From Spirochaetaceae bacterium (GTDB lineage Bacteria > Spirochaetota > Spirochaetia > Treponematales > Breznakiellaceae): DNA of 8,527 bases. Positions 6,386-8,527 of this stretch are shown piece after piece (position 1 is the first letter of the stretch; every line of letters starts with the position of its first letter). A program made the position numbers and the translations under genes. The DNA lies in the NCBI GenBank assembly GCA_031255315.1, contig JAIRSS010000051.1:1-8527 (forward strand). The letters run 5' to 3'. The notes under the pieces were generated by a model that was not told where the DNA came from, searched no databases, and saw only the letters and a list, made by a program, of their open reading frames with translations.

Positions 6386-6518
6386 CCCGGTTTTGGACCA
6401 GCCTCACCCGTAAAAGCCCCGGTTTTCGCCGCCGCCTTGCCATATCCGGGGTTCAATGGTAAGGTGTACCTATAATCGTACCGTGAGAGCTTGTTTTATG
6501 CAAATGAAGAAAACCGGG
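6386..6518. repeat. Three copies of CCCGGTTTT around the divergent murD/fecR start region
   Basis: CCCGGTTTT occurs at 6386-6394 and 6418-6426, 32 bp apart or about three helical turns. It occurs again inverted (AAAACCGGG) at 6510-6518, just inside the FecR-domain gene. It could be a regulator site for the divergent genes. Chance is not excluded, since the third copy is coding. Confidence 0.3.
6450..6476 (+). promoter_or_regulatory. Promoter with consensus -10 for the FecR-domain/DUF2804 operon
   Basis: TATAAT at 6471-6476 is a perfect -10 hexamer in GC-rich DNA. The matching -35 is poor (GGTTCA at 6450-6455, spacing 15). Transcription would start near 6483, leaving about 15 bases before ATG 6498. 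This argues against the upstream in-frame ATG at 6456. The opposite strand shows no clear promoter for murD. Confidence 0.5.
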
Positions 6519-7523
6519 ATTACCGGGTTTGGTATTTTGTGGTTTCTCATCACCGCCTGTGGGTTCATTCACGAGGCCGCCGGTCAGGAAATTTTTGAAG
6601 GCCGGATTTTTTACGTTCAGGGCGCCGAATTCACCCTGGTTAGAGCCGGAGAGCAGCAAACCTATGGGCCGGAGGTCCTGATCGCCGTGAACAGGTCCCT
6701 CCGGAATGGGGATATACTCCGAACAGGGCCGGGAAGTTCCCTTGAGTTTCAGTTCCTTCCTGACGGAACGGGGATTAAGGTTGCGGAAAACACGTCGCTT
6801 CAATTATCGCGGCGGGAGGGCCGCACCCCGGTAATCACGCTTTCATACGGGCGAATACGGGTTGTTCCCGGGTTTCACGCGCCGGACCCCGCCGTGTATG
6901 TCCGGGCGGGAAACGGGGAAGCCGGCGTCCAAACCGGCGATTTCGGTGTTGATTATACCATCACCGAGGCGAATTTCCCGGCGAAGGAGGGGGATTCTCT
7001 TAAACCGACATTTCACCTGTATAATTTTAGAGGTTTTTCGGAGATAACCGTCCGTAGCGGCGCCGGAAGGGAGAGCCAGCCAGACCTTCGCCCGGACGAG
7101 TGGCCGGTCATTCCGGTGAGCGAGGGGGAATGGGTTTCCCTGGAGGTAAACGCCTCTCTCAGCCTGCTGAAACGCAGGCCCCTGGAAATGGAGATAGTCA
7201 CGTACTGGAACCAGAATAATTTTCAGGGGACGCCTCCCCTGGCCATGCCGAATACGGTTCTTACCTGGGGGGCCGCGCCGCCGGATCCGAAATTCGAATT
7301 TACCGCTTCGCAGCGGCGGTTGACCCGGATTAAAAACATGCTCATCATCAGCGGACTGAGCCTGACGGTTGCGGGAATAGCGGCCCAGGCCGCGGGGTAC
7401 AGCATCCTGAATCCGAGCAATCCGACGGCCGCGCGGAATCAGGTTAATTTGGGATTTATACCGGTAGGACTGGGAATATCCGCTATTATCGCTTCTATTT
7501 TCTTTAATCCGGCCTTTCCGTAA
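6498..7523 (+). CDS. Exported FecR-domain protein with two C-terminal membrane segments
   Basis: A 341-residue protein. Residues 1-29 form a signal peptide; ITAC at 18-21 is an acceptable lipobox (Cys21), while AAGQ at 27-30 could be a signal peptidase I site. Residues ~32-155 read as a FecR domain: VEG-like opening, SLRNGDILRTGPGSSLEFQFLPDGTGIKVAENTSLQL, LSYGRIRV, then VQTGDFGVDYTI. FecR domains in FecR itself sense transport signals, but many stand-alone versions in spirochaetes have no known partner, and no FecA or sigma-factor gene is visible here. Residues 281-302 and 318-336 are hydrophobic and may cross the membrane, which would be unusual for a lipoprotein. The start at 6498 fits the consensus -10 and the signal peptide; the upstream Shine-Dalgarno is weak (GAGAG). 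A DUF2804 gene follows 12 bp later. Confidence 0.75.
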   Translation: MQMKKTGITGFGILWFLITACGFIHEAAGQEIFEGRIFYVQGAEFTLVRAGEQQTYGPEVLIAVNRSLRNGDILRTGPGSSLEFQFLPDGTGIKVAENTSLQLSRREGRTPVITLSYGRIRVVPGFHAPDPAVYVRAGNGEAGVQTGDFGVDYTITEANFPAKEGDSLKPTFHLYNFRGFSEITVRSGAGRESQPDLRPDEWPVIPVSEGEWVSLEVNASLSLLKRRPLEMEIVTYWNQNNFQGTPPLAMPNTVLTWGAAPPDPKFEFTASQRRLTRIKNMLIISGLSLTVAGIAAQAAGYSILNPSNPTAARNQVNLGFIPVGLGISAIIASIFFNPAFP

Positions 7524-7535
7524 GCGGGGGTTCCA

Positions 7536-8527
7536 ATGCCGCAAATAGAAATGAGCGCCCCCCTTTCCGTACTGGACAGGACCGGACATCCGGTTAATTT
7601 TGGCTGGGCGAGAAGTCCGTTTTTTATCTACAACGCCTTTCTTTCCCGGGGACCTGTCCAGCGGGTCATTGCGTCGGACCGGTATATTGTTTTTTCTCCT
7701 ACGCACCTCATTATTCTGGAAATTCTGGACGGCGGATACCTGGGGTATGCCGGAATATCGGTAGCTTCCCTTAAAGATAAGAAACGGTCCAGTCAGATTT
7801 TTCAGCATCTGATTCCCCTCGGATCCCTGGGGCTTCCCGACTCCGGTGAAAGCGGACCCGTCAAGTTTCAGCGCAAGAATCGGGCCAACATAGAATTTAT
7901 CCCGATGGAGAAGGGCGTCAGGCTTATCAAGGTGGATATTCCTAAATTTGGGCATCACCGCTACCTGCGGGGGGCGATAGTCCTGAGTCCCCCGGATCAG
8001 GCGGAATCTCTGGTTACCAACATGCCCTGGCGGACGGAAAAAAACGCCTTTATCCTGTCCCGCAGGTCCCCCTGGTATGTCGTGGAAGGGGTGATGCAGT
8101 TCGGCACAACGGAACTCATCTTCACCAGAGGCAATGCCTGGGGCATCCTGGACTGGAACCGGGGAAGCCGCCCCCGGCAGGATGTCCACTATTGGGCTTC
8201 GGCCTGCGGCATGTCCGGCGGACGGCAGGCCGGCTTCAGCGTGGGGTACAGCTCCGCCGACGGGAGCGCCGGTACGGAAAACGCCTTCTTTGTGGACGGG
8301 AAGCTGCATAAACTGGACCAGGTTACGTTTCATCTATCCCCCGCAAATTGGCTTGCCCCCTGGCGTTTTACCGGAAACGACAACCGCCTGGAGATGACGT
8401 TTGCCCCCCACCAGGAGCGGGTTGAACGGTACAGGCTGGGGTTTCACAGCTTGAAACGCCGGCAGGTATACGGTTCCTTCTCCGGAAGCGTGATTCTCGA
8501 CGACGGGGAGGAACTGAGGTTCCAAAA
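7536..8527 (+). CDS. DUF2804 family protein (3' partial)
   Basis: Open from ATG 7536 to the window end, 330 codons with no stop. The family is about this long plus a short tail, so perhaps 10-20 residues are missing. Recognisable DUF2804 features are the N-terminal RSPFFIYN (26-33), RYLRGAIVLSPP (142-153), WGILDWNRGSRP (202-213) followed by HYW, NAFFVDGKLHKLDQVTF (249-265), RLEMTFAPHQER (284-295) and the ending GSFSGSVILDDGEELRF. No signal peptide or membrane segment is visible, so it is probably cytoplasmic. Function of the family is not established. It starts 12 bp after the FecR-domain gene with GGGGG at five bases, so the two are likely one operon. Confidence 0.8.
   Translation, partial: MPQIEMSAPLSVLDRTGHPVNFGWARSPFFIYNAFLSRGPVQRVIASDRYIVFSPTHLIILEILDGGYLGYAGISVASLKDKKRSSQIFQHLIPLGSLGLPDSGESGPVKFQRKNRANIEFIPMEKGVRLIKVDIPKFGHHRYLRGAIVLSPPDQAESLVTNMPWRTEKNAFILSRRSPWYVVEGVMQFGTTELIFTRGNAWGILDWNRGSRPRQDVHYWASACGMSGGRQAGFSVGYSSADGSAGTENAFFVDGKLHKLDQVTFHLSPANWLAPWRFTGNDNRLEMTFAPHQERVERYRLGFHSLKRRQVYGSFSGSVILDDGEELRFQ

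Noticed and set aside
6843..8333. A 496-codon minus-strand open frame
   Set aside because: It is antisense to the FecR-domain and DUF2804 genes, which carry family motifs. Its composition is low-complexity Arg/Pro/Gly, so it is a GC-bias shadow.

Overview
The window is GC-rich, densely coded bacterial DNA. No rRNA, tRNA, CRISPR array, insertion sequence or phage gene was seen. Best guess is a spirochaete of the Treponema/Breznakiella type (inference). The reasons are three probable envelope lipoproteins with relaxed lipoboxes, a FecR-domain protein paired with a DUF2804 protein, a DUF362 lipoprotein and an M15 peptidase whose middle region resembles treponemal relatives. No marker gene here fixes the taxon.

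Layout. The first ~106 bases hold the end of an unidentified plus-strand gene, convergent with the next gene. A short intergenic stretch follows with a run of 13 C and a long GC-rich palindrome that overlaps the neighbouring stop codon. Five minus-strand genes fill 175-6355. In transcription order they are murD (peptidoglycan precursor ligase), an epmA-type EF-P lysyl ligase, a 222-bp gap with a candidate promoter and hairpins, a DUF362 lipoprotein, an overlapping ArsP/DUF318-type permease, and a lipoprotein fusing a flavodoxin-like domain to an M15 metallopeptidase. A divergent intergenic region (6356-6497) carries a consensus -10 box for the plus-strand pair: a FecR-domain exported protein and a nearly complete DUF2804 protein cut by the window end.

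How the genes fit together. murD and epmA are 18 bp apart and probably co-transcribed, but they act in different cytoplasmic pathways: wall precursor synthesis and translation-factor modification. The DUF362 lipoprotein, permease and flavodoxin-M15 lipoprotein are tightly packed (8-nt overlap, then 39 bp) and all look envelope-associated, so they may be one functional unit. This unit is the least ordinary part of the window. The fusion protein joins a flavodoxin fold, normally a cytoplasmic FMN electron carrier, to an exported zinc peptidase, and its usual FMN-contact loops look degenerate. The FecR-domain and DUF2804 genes form a second short operon of unknown role.

All domain calls come from reading translated sequence by eye. 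No database search was run.
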